Source of the DNA: Thalassia testudinum
Lineage: Eukaryota; Streptophyta; Magnoliopsida; Alismatales; Hydrocharitaceae
Assembly (NCBI GenBank): GCA_037157565.1
Contig: JAZHRO010000012.1
Span: 8,334,501 to 8,398,500, forward strand
Direction of reading: 5' to 3'
Length of the DNA: 64,000 nt
Positions 63,618 to 64,000 of the stretch are shown piece by piece. The notes below the pieces were generated by a model. That model made no database searches and was not told the DNA's origin. It saw only the letters and a program-made list of their open reading frames with translations. The translations under genes were made by a program, and so were the position numbers. Numbering within the stretch: position 1 is the first letter of the stretch; each line of letters begins with the position of its first letter.

Positions 63618-64000
63618 CTCTCTACCCCCCCGCCACTTCCACACCTCAATCCCAAAACTGCCCCAACGCACATCAAACGCGTCTCATATGCATATATATC
63701 TATATATATATAACAAATATATAGAGCCCCAATCTCTATCAATCTATCTAAGACGTGGGGATTGCGGGTGAAAGAGGAGAGATGGGAAAACCTTGATCGG
63801 AAGAACCAGAGGAAGAGCGCGGAAACTTATGGGGGATCTGATCGGAACGGGAGCCCTCTCCCTCTCCCTCCCTCTCTCCGTCTGTGTGTAGACCGCTGCT
63901 GCTGTAGTTGCGATTTGGATGAGCGGGCCGGGGGTGGGGGGGGTGGTGGTGGCGTGGTCTCGTCGGGCTTTCGAGGGGTCAGGGGCAGTGGTTGGCGGTC
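63618..64000 (-). promoter_or_regulatory. MUB 5' flank: GA-rich tract and TA-rich segment
   Basis: On the minus strand the region upstream of ATG holds an A/T run (TATATATATAGATATATATG, about 63711-63692) 75-95 bp before ATG. Further upstream is a purine-rich GA tract (complement of ccctctccctctccctccctctc, 63853-63875), and then G/C-rich sequence. GA tracts of this kind are common in plant core promoters and 5' UTRs. The A/T run could be a TATA box, or the 3' part of a 5'-UTR intron: a possible donor aag|gttttc lies at about 63793 and a possible acceptor catatgag at 63683. Which applies cannot be decided here. Confidence 0.4.

Noticed and set aside
1..64000. tRNA or rRNA genes
   Set aside because: Only short initiator-tRNA primer-binding complements next to LTRs are seen; no cloverleaf-length match was found. 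A tRNA search program on both strands would settle it.
1..64000. CRISPR arrays, operons, bacterial signals
   Set aside because: No regular short repeats with unique spacers and no prokaryotic gene layout. The window is plant repeat DNA.

Overview
The window is plant nuclear DNA, almost certainly from an angiosperm with a repeat-rich genome and very long introns. The evidence is plant Ty1/Copia elements primed by initiator tRNA-Met, L1 and RTE LINEs, hAT elements, and one spliced plant gene with GT-AG introns. The species cannot be told from the sequence. No bacterial, organellar or CRISPR features were seen.

The only confident host gene is a membrane-anchored ubiquitin-fold (MUB) protein on the minus strand. 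Exon 1 lies at 63488-63617 and exon 2 at 22781-22951. Both have matching phase-1 splice sites, so intron 1 is about 40.5 kb. The last exon, which should carry the C-terminal prenylation motif, was not found and is probably left of the window. On that reading nearly everything here is intronic repeat. Two short minus-strand coding-like islands (16019-16400 and 52871-53160) may be exons or fragments of unrecognised genes.

Layout. 1-2285: L1 ORF1 remnant (-). 2290-3950: truncated Copia (+). 4181-15957: a Copia element ('C') broken by a non-autonomous LTR element ('A'), which is broken by Copia 'B', which carries two hAT-type MITEs; C also holds LINE pieces. 16409-19696: RTE-type LINE with a long target duplication. 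19823-22079: gag-only LTR element 'D'. 22080-27018: MUB exon 2, a GATATATC-rich repeat and a degenerate C/T- and A-rich repeat field. 27019-28394: TRIM-like LTR element. About 29300-43258: Copia 'E', split by five insertions, the largest an L1 that itself contains a 2.6-kb solo-LTR-like insertion. 43780-44990: LINE fragment. 45423-49696: Copia 'F'. 49698-50155: LINE fragment. 51009-52450: Copia 'G' (-). 53175-62884: Copia 'H', interrupted by a 3.85-kb hAT transposon and by a non-autonomous LTR element that has captured part of an RRM gene resembling plant BPA1 (binding partner of ACD11). 62885-64000: start of intron 1, MUB exon 1 and its upstream region.

All transposon genes seen carry stops, frameshifts or deletions, so none looks able to move by itself. 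The layers can be ordered from target duplications and interrupted reading frames. All 12 recognised LINE segments are on the minus strand (sense to MUB), while 8 of 12 LTR elements are on the plus strand. The most interesting items are the 40-kb MUB intron, the captured BPA1-like fragment, the two MITEs with perfect 8-bp duplications, the 63-bp micro-LINE, the deep nests, and the LINE strand bias.
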